Of a stretch of DNA of 64,000 nucleotides, positions 12,601 to 23,097 are shown one piece after another. Below the pieces are notes generated by a model. That model was not told the origin of the DNA. It worked only from the letters and a program-made list of their open reading frames with translations, and did no database searches. Position 1 is the first letter of the stretch. The number at the start of each line of letters is the position of its first letter. Source of the DNA: Cryphonectria parasitica EP155 (lineage: Eukaryota > Ascomycota > Sordariomycetes > Diaporthales > Cryphonectriaceae); the NCBI RefSeq assembly GCF_011745365.1, contig NW_024468914.1:124001-188000 (forward strand). The letters are read 5' to 3'. The position numbers were made by a program, and so were the translations under genes.

Positions 12601-13535
12601 CCTGCTTGGCATGAATAAGCACCATGCCTCGAGGAGAACAAATTTGTGTCAGCAGAGGCTCTAGGGATAATCAACATAAATCAAGCATTCAAACGTTTTG
12701 GAGCTACTGCTCGAAGGTCGCGCCCAGGAAGATCTCATCGAAGACCTTCGTGATATTACGGCTTCTTGGAACGCGGCTGATGGCAGGAGTAGTACTGACG
12801 TTGCTCCGGTACGTCCTCTTCTCCATTTTATACTTATCTGAATATGTGGCAAGTGAACACCTTATATGTGGCAGAAAAGCAAGTATCATCGCGGAAGCAT
12901 ATCACATCGTCGTCGTCAAAAAACTAAACACATGAGGATTCAAATTCAGCATCAGATGCCGTTCAGCAACTAAAGTTAAAGCTGTAATGTGGATTTTGTA
13001 TTTGGAGCGTGAGGGGATGAGGGGGGGGGAGGGCGTTGGTTTCAAGTACTCACTGCCATGGATTATATGGGTCGACACCTCAGCCTTCACAATTCGAGCA
13101 ACCCAACCCTCCATCACACCGTACACCACCCTCGCTCGGAAACCTCGACATCCAAGTAAATTCTATAATAAAAGCAGCATTTAATATCGGTCATGCCCAA
13201 TTTGGATTGCTAGGAAGGACGTAACGGAGAGAAAGGAGAATAAATCGGCTTTGGCTAAGACCGGTAACTTAAAGCCGAGAAGGGAAATCACCAGCCTGCT
13301 TTGTGAAGCCTGAATATGTATGATAGCGACCTTCTAACAGAGGCTTTTCTCTTGATTATAAAAGGGGAGCGTGGCCTCGCTCGAGACTTTGTAACATTGT
13401 GAATTCACAGCTTCACAGCATTGTCGAAGAGTGTTGTCCATCAGTGACAGAACCTATAGTATCATCGTGAACGCAGCATCTCCTTCACCAGCCTTCCAAG
13501 TCCCAAATACGAACAGCAACATAAAACCACCCAAG
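9603..13535. other. Gene-poor 3.9 kb region with possible decayed coding remnants
   Basis: The first part is the promoter side of the Fig1-like gene. From about 11.6 to 13.3 kb base composition becomes more AT-rich and frames are short and broken. Two stretches look partly coding: a minus-strand segment at 11871-12291 (listed separately) and a plus-strand stretch at about 12690-12795 that reads as an amphipathic Leu/Glu/Asp-rich peptide ending at a GTACGT-like donor, with a stop just upstream. The last 200 bp before 13536 form the aldo/keto reductase promoter. No intact gene is supported. Confidence 0.5.
11871..12291 (-). pseudogene. Possible remnant of a CorA-like membrane protein C terminus
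   Basis: On the minus strand 12291-12237 reads FRLPADSMAVVTMATILI, preceded by a TTAG acceptor and followed by a GTATGT donor. Beyond a CACAG acceptor at 12109, a segment to 11871 contains LSSAFYDSHGSSS. The order of VVTM, a hydrophobic stretch and an FYD-HG-like motif recalls the first transmembrane segment of fungal CorA-like proteins. The two pieces do not join in one frame with the canonical sites, and no upstream exons could be extended, so a decayed copy is more likely than a working gene. This is recognition from memory, hence low confidence. Confidence 0.25.
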
Positions 13536-14971
13536 ATGTCTTCCCCCCAAAAGCTTTCCACCCGCCAGCTAGGCAAAGACGGACCCCAGGTGCCCAGACT
13601 GGGCTTCGGAACCATGGGTCTGAGCGTCGGCTACGGCCCTGTTCCGTGAGTCTCCTTGCTCCGCCCCCCCCCAAGGAACCGTCATCAGAACAAAAGAACA
13701 AAAGAATACATGCTTACACAAAAGTCATTCCAGATCCGAACAAGAACAGCTCAAAGTCCTCGACCGCGCCTGGGAGCTCGGCGCCACCTTCTGGGACACA
13801 GCCCACAACTACGGCGACAGCGAGGTGCTCATCGGCAAGTGGTTCCGCCAGCACCCCGAGCGGCGCAAGGACATCTTCCTTGCGACCAAGTTCGGACTCT
13901 CGTCGAACCTCCAAGCTGTCGGCGCAGGCGGCAGGATCACGTGGCGGCTCGACAGCACGCCCGAGGAGTGCCGGCGCTCGTGCGAGGAGAGCCTCGAGAA
14001 GCTGGGGACCGAGTACATTGATCTGTTTTATATACACCGGTTTGACAAGAAGACGCCGGTCGAGAAGACGATGGAGGGGTTTGTGGAGCTGAAGAAGTAA
14101 GTTGAGGCGCAAATACCCATCAGGTAGACATAGAATGCGTGTGTGTGTGTGTGTGTGTGTGTGTGAAAAGAAAAGAAGAAGAAGAGAAGAGAGGAGAGGA
14201 GAGAGAGAGAAACTCTAGACTGACGAGGCAACTCTTTTTCCAGCGAGGGCAAGATCAGACACATGGGCTTCTCCGAGTGTTCCTCCACCACCCTCCGCCG
14301 CGGCCACGCCGTCCACCCCATCGCGGCGGTACAGATCGAATACAACCCATGGACCCTCGACATCGAGACCGACGCCGGCACGAACCTCCTCGCCACGTGT
14401 CGCGAGCTGGGCGTGGCCGTCGTGCCGTACTCCCCTCTGGGCAGAGGCTTCATGACCGGCAGGTGAGTTTCAAGAACATTCTTGCCCCCCCCCCCCCCCC
14501 CACAATCCCCTTTTCCTCTCTTTGAAGACGAAGAGATAGAGAAAAAAAACAGAAAAAAAAAACGGCCGAACTAATTTTGGGTTCCCTCCCTCTCCACTCC
14601 ACTCCAGATACAAATCCGTAGACGACTTCGAGCCCACCGACCTCCGCCGCCACCTCCCCCGCTTCCAACCCGCCAACTTCGCCCGCAACCTAGAACTGGT
14701 CCGCATCTTCGAGGACCTCGCGGCAGAGAAGAAAGACTGCACGCCCGCCCAGGTCGTCCTGGCCTGGATCCTGGCCCGCGGTGACGACTTCTTCCCGATC
14801 CCCGGGACCAAGAATGTCGCGTACCTGGAGCAGAACCTGGGCGCGCTGGGGGTCGAGATCACGGCTCGAGATGACGAGATTGTCCGGGCCAAGATAGCCG
14901 AGATGGGTGGGGCTGTTGGAGACAGGAGTCTTTCTATGGCTGATACCTTTGTGGACACGCCGCCGCTGTAA
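13536..14971 (+). CDS. Aldo/keto reductase, four exons
   Basis: NADPH-dependent reductase of carbonyl substrates, cytosolic. Exons 13536-13645, 13734-14096, 14244-14462 and 14608-14971 join to 351 residues, close to the family norm. The AKR tetrad is visible: Asp58 and Tyr63 in [11 protein letters not shown], Lys89 in ATKFG and His138 in YIHRFD. The C-terminal half has the QIEYNPW and [13 protein letters not shown] strands and the cofactor-binding IPGTKN. It resembles the YakC / AKR13-like group. The start is the ATG directly before [15 protein letters not shown]; the frame is open upstream but that part is promoter-like. Introns 2 and 3 carry a (GT)13 repeat and a C17 run. It stands convergent to the Rpn3 gene; the substrate cannot be told. 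Confidence 0.93.
14139..14165. repeat. (GT)n microsatellite inside aldo/keto reductase intron 2
   Basis: About 13 GT dinucleotides, followed by a purine-only stretch up to about 14215, fill most of a 147 bp intron. Confidence 0.9.
14485..14501. repeat. C17 homopolymer inside aldo/keto reductase intron 3
   Basis: Seventeen consecutive C. The true length is likely uncertain in any sequencing read. Confidence 0.9.
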
Positions 14972-15268
14972 AGTTGGCTGGTTCGTTGTGGATGAGGATG
15001 GAGAGAGAAAGAAAGAAAGAAAAAGGGAGGAGATCCGGTCTGGGAAGGGCGGTCAAGCACAATATGCAAGCACCACTGGACGCATTTGTTTGTATGCTCA
15101 CCCGTAAAAGATAATCTGGATGCTTTGCCTATCAGCTGAAATCATCCATTGCGTCCCCCCTCGCCCGTTACAAGAAGCAAGCCCCATTGCCTCCCATCCA
15201 AAAGCAGCATCCACACCGAATTCCCATCCCATCTATCAAACCCAGTACTAGCAATTCCAACGAAACCA

Positions 15269-15312
<44 letters not shown>

Positions 15313-15788
15313 GCGCGCGCGCTCGCTTCCCCTCCCTCCAATGCCCCTTCTGCTCAGCTGCCCTTGCTCTGTGAATTGAAAAATCGAGGCTGTTCCTCTC
15401 CCTCGGACCTCCCTGATCGTTCCTGAACAGGTAAGGTACAAGAAATGTACAGGCCAGATGCAAGAATCAACTTGTGCCAGCGCAAAAGCATGCAACATGC
15501 CAGAGGCCGACCATCAAAGCCGCCCGAGCCAAACCACCCGTGTCGTTGAAAAAACCAACAGACAACAATGTGATGGGTTCAAGGCAATATGTGCAGTGTG
15601 AAAGGAATAGAGGGGTGAGAGGCAGAAAAGGAGAAACGAAATAAAAAGGAAACCAATAACACATGTATTTCATTTTATTACAGGGTCTTGAAGTTGTTGT
15701 ACCAGCGTCTTGCTACCATGCTCTTTATCTTATTCCTTCCGCTCTCGCACGCGCTCTCTCCTGTCGGTCCGCTGCTTGGTCGTTTGGT
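14972..15788. other. Shared 3' flank of aldo/keto reductase and Rpn3 genes
   Basis: The two genes are convergent. The stretch holds a (TC)n microsatellite at 15273-15312 continuing into a GC alternation to about 15322. No gene is supported; the Ser/Leu and Arg/Glu frames are composed of the microsatellite. Confidence 0.7.
15273..15322. repeat. (TC)n then (GC)n microsatellite
   Basis: About 20 TC units with one TG interruption, passing into five GC units. Confidence 0.9.
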
Positions 15789-17761
15789 CTAGATGCCGTC
15801 GAAATCACCGCCCAGGTCGTCTTCGTCCAAATCACCTTCCTGTATGTCATTAGCCATCTCGCGCTCGCGCTCGCGAGCTTCCTGTGCATTCTTGAGCTCG
15901 AGGCGGTGCTGGTTCATAGGGAAGCGCATAGCCTATTACGTCACACACACACACACAAGTTAGCTATCTGCATACTGTACATGCGTTTTGATTGGAGTTC
16001 AAGTCGAGCTTGAAAGTAGGAGGCAAACGTACCTTGACGCTCTCGTCATGCAGTGCAAGACAGGCTCGGATACGATCGTGGAACGCCTCCGTCGGCTCAC
16101 GCGTCGCATACACATCACCTGTCTCCTTGCTCTTCATGAACCCGTGCTCGCGGTCCAGTGTGGCCTCGATGACACCGTCACGAATTGCCTTGGCCACGAT
16201 GTACTCTGCGGACTCCTCGCTGCCGAGATGCAGGCGGATGCAAATATCCCGCAGGGAGATGCGTGAATAGGACAGTGACATCATGCGGATACCTGTCTTG
16301 ATCACGTTCTGCCGCAAACGCAGGATCAGCGTGTAGGTGCCGTCGCGCCGGAAGGTGTCGGCGTGGTCCGCGATGGTCGTCTCGAAGTCCTCCAGATTGC
16401 CAACGCGCACGGCCTGCACGAGCAGAAAGTAAGGGTGCAGCGCCTGCTCCATCGAGGCGACACGGAATGTCGCGCGGTCGGGGATGTCACCCATCAGCAG
16501 CTCGACGACCAGCAGAAGCTTGGTGGCGGTCTGGGAGAAGCCGAGAGCGCACATACTCGACGGAGCCTTGCGGGTAGCAGCGGTCAGGTGCTCGTGAGCC
16601 TCGGTGTAACGCAGCTGGATCGCACGAATGCGGCCGAGATAGTAGAGGAACCTCGCGACCTGGTTGTTGGCGGCATTCTCGGGGAACTGTGTGTGCGAGA
16701 CGAGCAGGTCGGCCTGGTTGATGTGCGACGTGAGCAGGTAGTTCCGAAGCAGTAGAACAATGACCGAGGACTGGACGTCGATGTCCTTTCGCAGGACCGC
16801 CGTCCGCAGGGCCGCGAGCAGGGTGGGTCGGATGGCGATGATGGGGGACTGAGGCGATGGAGGGAGAGGGGCAATGTTCTCATAGAACAGCGAGTAGTAG
16901 AAATACACCTTGGCAGACAGCGAGTCGAGCGTTCTCCGGTTCAAAGCGCGAATGTGGTCGCACAGGTAGCTTGAGAACTCTGCGCCGCGCTCAAAGTGCT
17001 TGTTGTCGTACAGGTGGACCTGGATCAGGATGCCCAGGAAGATGTCGACCTCAGGGATGACCTCGGTGTTGGTGTCTTTCTTGCTGCCGTTCTTAGCGGC
17101 GGGAGCTTTGACTTTCCCATCGGCAGCAGCTTCAGCCTGGGCAGCTAGCTGACTTTCTAGGGGGATCTGTTCCCTGCCGTGGGCCTTCAAAAGCTGCTGC
17201 GCGACGCTGGACGAGAGTGTGTTGCCGGGGTAGGTCTCGACGATGACCTGAGCAAGGATGGCTGGGGTCAGGCGCTTGCGGATGGAGGACACGAATCGTA
17301 GCGCTCGCAGGGAGAATCTGGCATCGAAGAGGGCGACAGCTCGATCGAGCAGCGCGAAGTTGCTCTTGATATCTAGAATGAGAGGAAGTCCAGGGTATCA
17401 GCATATCAAGCTCAAGCAAGGTAGCAGCTAGATAGTGGGCCGAGAGGGAGGTCTGGAGGGGAAAACAACCAGCACACATACCTGCTACAGTCTGGGCGGC
17501 AGGGTCAACCTCGGCCTCTCCGTCCTCCTCGGCATTGTCCATGTTCACGTCACCATCGGCGTCGTTTGGTGGGGGAACGGAGGACTGCTTCTTAGACATA
17601 GGCACGACGACAGTCATCTCCTCGTCGCCGTCCTTGACACCCTTCTTGCCCTTGCCCTTGAGTGACGAGGCGTCGTCCTTCATCTCGATATCTTTGCTTC
17701 CAGGATAGCCGCCGTTCTCGACGGGTTCTTTCCCGTTGCTGTTAGGTGTCTTTCCGGGCAT
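15789..17761 (-). CDS. rpn3: 26S proteasome non-ATPase regulatory subunit Rpn3 (PSMD3), three exons
   Basis: Structural PCI subunit of the proteasome lid, needed for lid assembly. Exons 17761-17482, 17372-16033 and 15932-15789 join to 587 residues. The N-terminal 90 residues are charged and low in complexity (Lys/Asp/Ser), typical for filamentous fungi. The conserved body begins across the first splice with DIKSNFALLDRAVALFDARF and SSIRKRLTP. Helical repeats follow, then the PCI winged helix at about 430-530 (SYSRISLRDICIRL and DGVIEATLD). The last exon carries the characteristic AMRFPMNQHR and an acidic tail ending in GDFDGI. The start is the ATG before PGKTPNSNG; a longer frame exists upstream but lacks support. 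The last intron contains a (CA)8 run. Confidence 0.95.
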
Positions 17762-19342
17762 ATTCGGAGGGGGGAAATTGTTCGGAGAAGGTCGTGTAGT
17801 TCCTGGGGAGATCAAGTTTTGTCGTCGGGTAAGAGAGTGAAAGTGTATGTGTGTGTGTGTGAGTGAGTGAGTGAGATAGCCGGACAGCTAGCTGGCGCAG
17901 CTGAGCCTCGTGTGTTGTAGAGACGGGGGAGCAGGGCAACCGGTCCAAGGCGTGGTGTGTCCAAGGAGAGGCAAGTGGGCGAGAGAATGAACGAACGCAG
18001 GCAGCGTGGAGACAAGAATAGATCCCGTCTCGGCCAAGCGTTTGTTGATTAGATCAGCTGCCCGACCTGGACGGTGCACGCAGAAGAAGACGCAAGGTGA
18101 CCTCTGTTGGACTGTGAGTCCGAGAAGAGGCTGATGGATCACCTGGAGGGTTGGTCAGTCGAGATCGATCGTTCGTGATTCCCAAAGATGGTCGTCTTCG
18201 TAGGCAGGTCGCAGGTGTGTTGTCGGTGGCAGTTGGGGATGGGGCAGGATAACCTGTAATGTAGCTTGGGTGTGGGATGGGAGTTAATGATTTAACGAGT
18301 CGAGGTTGCAGAGAAAGAGACCCGGCCGCTTGTCCACTCTCCCAAAGCTTCCGTCAAAGATTGAGCCAGGTGCTGCGTCTTAGGCGCCGTAGGGTGTTAG
18401 CACGGTACCCGTTAGTGACTCCAGCTGCGCACCAAAAAGCCTGGTACCTTGCTATGTGCGGCAACATACTCAGCGGCGAACAGCACAGCAAAGCACAGAT
18501 GCACACATCATCCACCCGGGGACGCTAAACCCTGCACCAGCAGCAGCCAGCAGCGGCAGACCCACCATGGTGACGTTCTCGTGCGCTGCCTGCTGCCTTT
18601 CACCTTGTCACCCGGCCCAGCCTCGCCTTACCTGCCTTTGGTCTTTAGCCTGCCACCTGTACTGCCTGTCACCACCTGTACTGCAACAGTCACTGCACTG
18701 ACATTAGTCAGACGCTCCACTTACGTACTACGGAAATATGGCGTATCATGCTATCACCATAGGAATTAGGTCTGTCTTATCTTCCAAGTCAGTCAGTTCG
18801 TGATCAGCGTTCCAATAGATGCACGTTATCAGAAGCAGGTACTGGGAAGCGCATGTAGTAGAAATCTGCTTTTGTGCTTCGAAAGAGGCGTTTTCGTTTG
18901 GCTGAAGAGACTCGAAGATTGCTAGACTGGACGAAAACTACTTATCTAGCATGGCCCAAAGAGTGGCAATCAAGCCAATACCGAAAACAAAGAGGTATTG
19001 CCCCAATAACTGACTCCTTCGCCTTCATCGTATCCTCCTCTCCGTGTTCTTTGATCATATCCGTTTGAACCTCGCATGCCTAGACGCCTGATACCAGTGG
19101 ACCCCCTTGGAAAACGCCGACCAAGATGATCGTCCTTGACCAACCGACTGAGAACAATCCTTCCGCCCAATACGCCTTGATCATCCAGTCTGATTAGAAG
19201 AGCGGCGAAGAAAAGAAAAAGAAGAAAAAAACAGGAAAAAGGAGGTTCAGAAAACTGCAGGACCGCAAGTCTCCAGGGGCGCGGGAACAAAAAAAAACCG
19301 CCCCCTATGCACACGTCACTAGACAACTCTGTCGAGCCAATT
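17762..19342. other. Intergenic region between Rpn3 promoter and TAF12 3' end
   Basis: The first part is the Rpn3 5' flank, with a (GT)n plus (GAGT)n repeat at about 17847-17875 directly upstream of the start. The remainder is ordinary non-coding sequence with a purine-rich stretch at about 19200-19245. Open frames here are short and without motifs. Confidence 0.65.
17847..17875. repeat. (GT)n/(GAGT)n microsatellite in the Rpn3 promoter or 5' UTR
   Basis: GT units pass into about four GAGT units about 90 bp upstream of the Rpn3 start codon. Confidence 0.85.
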
Positions 19343-21442
19343 CTAAAGATCACGGCTGCCAGTGACTTTCGCAGCCTGGATAGCGCTCATCTTGGTGATC
19401 CAGCCCTGTGCAGGTTGTACCTTTCGGACGGTACGCAGCTCGTCAGACGAGTATCCTGGGATGCGTATGTTGTAGGTGCGCTCCAGGACGAGCTGAATGT
19501 CGCGAATCTCGAGGACCTTGGAGCCGCGCTGCTTGGCGTTGGAGCAGGCCGCGTGCAGGAGACGGTCGACAAAGGAGTCAGCAAGGTTGAGGATAGACTG
19601 AGATGAATGGTGTGTCAGCAGGAACTTTGTTTTGTTATGTATTGGAAGAGGGAGGCTGTCTCGTTTTGGAAGTAGGGTTCTTACCTCCTCAACCTCAGGC
19701 GTAAGTGAGTTGCCCTCCTGACCCTCAGCCTGTCCACCACACACCTGGCGCACCAGGTCATCCAGCTTCTTGCGGTTCAGGACGCGTTCACCCTCACCCT
19801 CCATCTGGACGACGGGAATCTTGGGGATGACGGGCTGACCAATCACGCCGCCGGCAGTGCCGCCTCCCTGCGTGTATGTAGGACGGCCAGGGGTCACGCC
19901 GCCTAGGTTAGTAGCGACGGGTGTGGGTGCCATCGCAGCCTTCTCGGGCAGGTGCTTGGGGATGGGTAGCTTCTGGCTAATGGTCTGCTGAGATTGCTGG
20001 GTTGGATGCGCGTGCGAGTGGCCTGGTTGTGCTGTTCCCATAACACCTGCGCTTGCTGGGGTTCCGATGGGTCCTTGAGGGGTGCCTTGCTGGGGTGCCT
20101 GGCCAGGAAGATGCGGTTGTGAGTTGCGAGCCTGGTTTGCGTACTGAACAGCAGCTGTGTGTGAAAGTGGGTGAGGTACAGCAGACCCGGGGTTGGCGCT
20201 TGGCATGATAGGTGGTCTGGCAACTTGGGTTGGCGTGCCAGCTGATGGCATCCCTGCAGCCGCACCTGCGGACGCGAGCGCGGTATTCACTGGCGGTGGG
20301 GGTTGAGGTTGTTGTCGGGGCACAGTGCCAGGCTCGATCTTCACCTGTGCCGGCGCACTGGAAGCTGCCTGCGCCGGGGTGGCTGGTGACGCCTGGGGAG
20401 GCGCGGAGGCTCCCTGAGAGGGCTGACGCTGGGGTGGCTGCTGCTGTTGCTGCCCAGCTGCCTGACCATTCGCACCCGGCAGGCGCGCCGCACCGCCAGC
20501 CTGCGAGACCTTTGTATCAATAGCAGCAGAGGCGGGCTGTTGCATAGTGGTGTTATTACCAGGCTGCTGTTGTGGCGATGGTCCGTTGCGGGCAGCCTGA
20601 TTTGCGGCAGCCTCCTGTGCTCCGCCATTTGCCTGTGCTCTTGCCTCCTTGATGGCCACCTGTTCCTTTCGAAACGAGTCGACAAAGCGCTTGGCGACGC
20701 CATGGTTCTCGTGGTGTTTGGCCTTGTTCTGTATCAATTCCTGCAGCTTCTTTTGTTCCTCCGGGCTGAGGCCAGCACCTTTCTGCTGCAGCTGCTTGAT
20801 GACCGTATCAAGCTCCTTGATCCTCTCGCCCGTCTGGCTCAGCGAGTACAGGGCTCTCGTGTACTTCTCCCTCTGGCCTTTGGCCCACGCTGCTGCCGCC
20901 TCAGTGCCCTGGTCGACGATATTTTGCGGCGGGAGGAAGGTCATCTGGGCCAGGTGCTGGCGAATCTGGTTCTGCAGCTGAGCGTTCACCGGTGCGCCAG
21001 ACTGCTGCGTCGCCTGGGGCTGAGGTTGGGGATTCGCAGCTCCAGCCGGCGCAGCAGGAGTCTGGGCAGCTTGGGCACCCGTGGACGGAGGAGGAGACCC
21101 CGCCGGGGGTGCTGTGTTTGTGACCGCGCCAGGCTGCGTGGTCGGCGAGGCCTGAGATGGCTGTGACCCTTGTGCCGCAGAGTTTGGAGGACGTACGCCC
21201 GCGGCCCTCATCTTATTGATGAGTTGGGTGCTGAAGTCGTGGATCTTCTTCTGGGCTTCCATCTGCTGCTGGGAGCCTCGCGGGGCGCTCTGCAGAACAT
21301 TCCAAAGCCCACGCAGCCCGTTTTTATATCGGAGCTTCTCGGCGTCGGCAAGCGGTAGGCTGTCCATATCGTCTGGCCGGAAGACTTTTCGTTGACCGGC
21401 TTGGCCTGGAGCCGTCTGGCCTGGCTGCCCTGCTGGATTCAT
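19343..21442 (-). CDS. taf12: TFIID/SAGA subunit TAF12 (histone-fold), two exons
   Basis: TAF12 pairs with TAF4 or Ada1 through its histone fold in TFIID and SAGA. Exons 21442-19685 and 19597-19343 join to 670 residues. The histone fold lies at about 556-645: LNRKKLDDLVRQV, then across the splice SILNLADSFVDRLL, and EIRDIQLVLERTYNIRIPGY. The intron falls between helices after PEVEE, with GTAAGA and CTCAG borders; reading through it in frame is possible but breaks the fold. The first 550 residues are Gln/Pro/Ala-rich with a charged helical block at about 195-270, as in other filamentous fungal TAF12 proteins. The C-terminal ITKMSAIQAAK motif is also conserved. Confidence 0.92.
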   Translation of the reverse strand: MNPAGQPGQTAPGQAGQRKVFRPDDMDSLPLADAEKLRYKNGLRGLWNVLQSAPRGSQQQMEAQKKIHDFSTQLINKMRAAGVRPPNSAAQGSQPSQASPTTQPGAVTNTAPPAGSPPPSTGAQAAQTPAAPAGAANPQPQPQATQQSGAPVNAQLQNQIRQHLAQMTFLPPQNIVDQGTEAAAAWAKGQREKYTRALYSLSQTGERIKELDTVIKQLQQKGAGLSPEEQKKLQELIQNKAKHHENHGVAKRFVDSFRKEQVAIKEARAQANGGAQEAAANQAARNGPSPQQQPGNNTTMQQPASAAIDTKVSQAGGAARLPGANGQAAGQQQQQPPQRQPSQGASAPPQASPATPAQAASSAPAQVKIEPGTVPRQQPQPPPPVNTALASAGAAAGMPSAGTPTQVARPPIMPSANPGSAVPHPLSHTAAVQYANQARNSQPHLPGQAPQQGTPQGPIGTPASAGVMGTAQPGHSHAHPTQQSQQTISQKLPIPKHLPEKAAMAPTPVATNLGGVTPGRPTYTQGGGTAGGVIGQPVIPKIPVVQMEGEGERVLNRKKLDDLVRQVCGGQAEGQEGNSLTPEVEEVRTLLPKRDSLPLPIHNKTKFLLTHHSSQSILNLADSFVDRLLHAACSNAKQRGSKVLEIRDIQLVLERTYNIRIPGYSSDELRTVRKVQPAQGWITKMSAIQAAKVTGSRDL

Positions 21443-23097
21443 CTCGGAGACGGTTTAGCGGTTTGGTGAAGGGTAAGAGGACTTGTTGGATACCTGATCG
21501 TTCGTCAGGAAGAGGAAGAGCCCGTCTCAACGGAGTGTCTTGGTAGGGTGGCGTCTCGATGGAGAGGTGTCTTGAAGAAAGGAAGACTACGTCAGCAGCA
21601 ACATGGGTGGTTCACACGAGGGTACAACCCTCGCGAGCAGATGCAGATGCTCACTCCAGGGACGCGCAAGGCCGTGATTGTATGTAGCTGACATAGACAA
21701 AAGGATAAAAAACAATGGTAATGGGAGGGATGAACGGGACAACAATAAGTAGAACCCGCGCAGAAAGATGCTATTGTATGGAGAATAGGGAGGGGTTGAT
21801 GAAGAGGATGCAATAGCTGCGCAGAGGCAGGATTGTCTTTTGGGTTGATGGTTATGAAGATGGAAGCAAATGTGACAAGGCGGCAGGCGATTTCCGCTCT
21901 CAAGCGCGAAGGTTCCAGGGTGGACAAACAGGCCATGTCAGGGTTGAGGGGGTGCACGGATCTTCTCAGGGATCAGGCCTAACTGCCCTCATAGACCCTA
22001 TAAAGCCCCGCCCCAAAGCTGGAGGGGCTCCCAGCCTAGGGAGCTGGCAGTTCCTCGGCAAAATCATGAGAAGCCAGGAAACCTTCTTCTTCCTGTCCCA
22101 GCTAACATAGTGATTGTTCCGGCAGCTTTTCAAGACATCATATCCTCGAGGAATGCCTCTTTTCGAGAATGTTCAAGTTGGTATAAGTCCTTGCTCTGCC
22201 ATGCATGTACTTTTGTCACAACGACGCCCACTAAAGACTGTCGTATGATAGGCCCCACCAAGATGCTTGATTTCTACTTTAAGTGCTTGGTACCATGGTC
22301 AACATTTGCATCTTAGTTGCACAAGTTGAGACAATGTTTATTACATGTGCCCCTTGCTGTAGATGCCCCATTCCAGATCTTCTTCAAGGCTCTCCTTGGG
22401 TGAGTCCATTATAGATCAAGCTGTCATCAAGAGGCACCTAGCAACTATTCTCTCTGTGTCAGGACAAATCATAATAATGCCATCTTGAGGCTGTATTCTA
22501 TTGTTGGAAGCAAAACAATATTGTCTATGGAAATGGCCAGACGTTAGTAAAACTCGCTCAGAAAACATAATCGTGCCTGTGTACGTCCATAGCCCCGCCC
22601 CCCGAACATGCAACCGACCTTCCGGCACAAAGATGCATATGGTGGCATGATGACCCCGAGAGAGACATGAGAGACATAGAGAGTCGTAGACCATCTTCCA
22701 ATAACACCCACATATAGCACAATCTGTCAGCCGTGCCCCAGTTTGTTCACCCAGCGCTTGTGATTCCAACGCAACCCTTTCACTGCGCTGAAACAAAGGA
22801 AATGACAATTCATCCTTGCTGATATATGTACAGAGGAAGAGACAATATAAAGAAAACAAAAACAGGAAATGCGTATTATGCAGGAGGAGGACATGTTCGC
22901 TGTGCTGTTGTCGAACGCCAGTATGCATATATGCAAAAGCCTAGAGTATGGCGAGGATATGCCCCAGTCAGGATATAATGACGAGTGTCGAATTGCCATC
23001 TCGTGGCCTTGTGGCGCAATTGGAGTTGAAGCGGATGCTTTCCGTCTGACAGCGAAACAGATGAGGGTTTCTGTTGTTGTGATTGTTCATGCAATGC
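21443..23097. other. Intergenic region upstream of TAF12 and downstream of the acidic orphan gene
   Basis: This 1.65 kb starts with the TAF12 5' flank and ends with the 3' flank of the minus-strand orphan gene. A minus-strand frame of 121 codons at 21592-21957 is Cys/His/Pro-rich with no motif and is not believed. Nothing else recognised. Confidence 0.6.

Noticed and set aside
21592..21957. 121-codon minus-strand frame upstream of TAF12
   Set aside because: Cys/His/Pro-rich with no motif, no splice context and located in promoter DNA.
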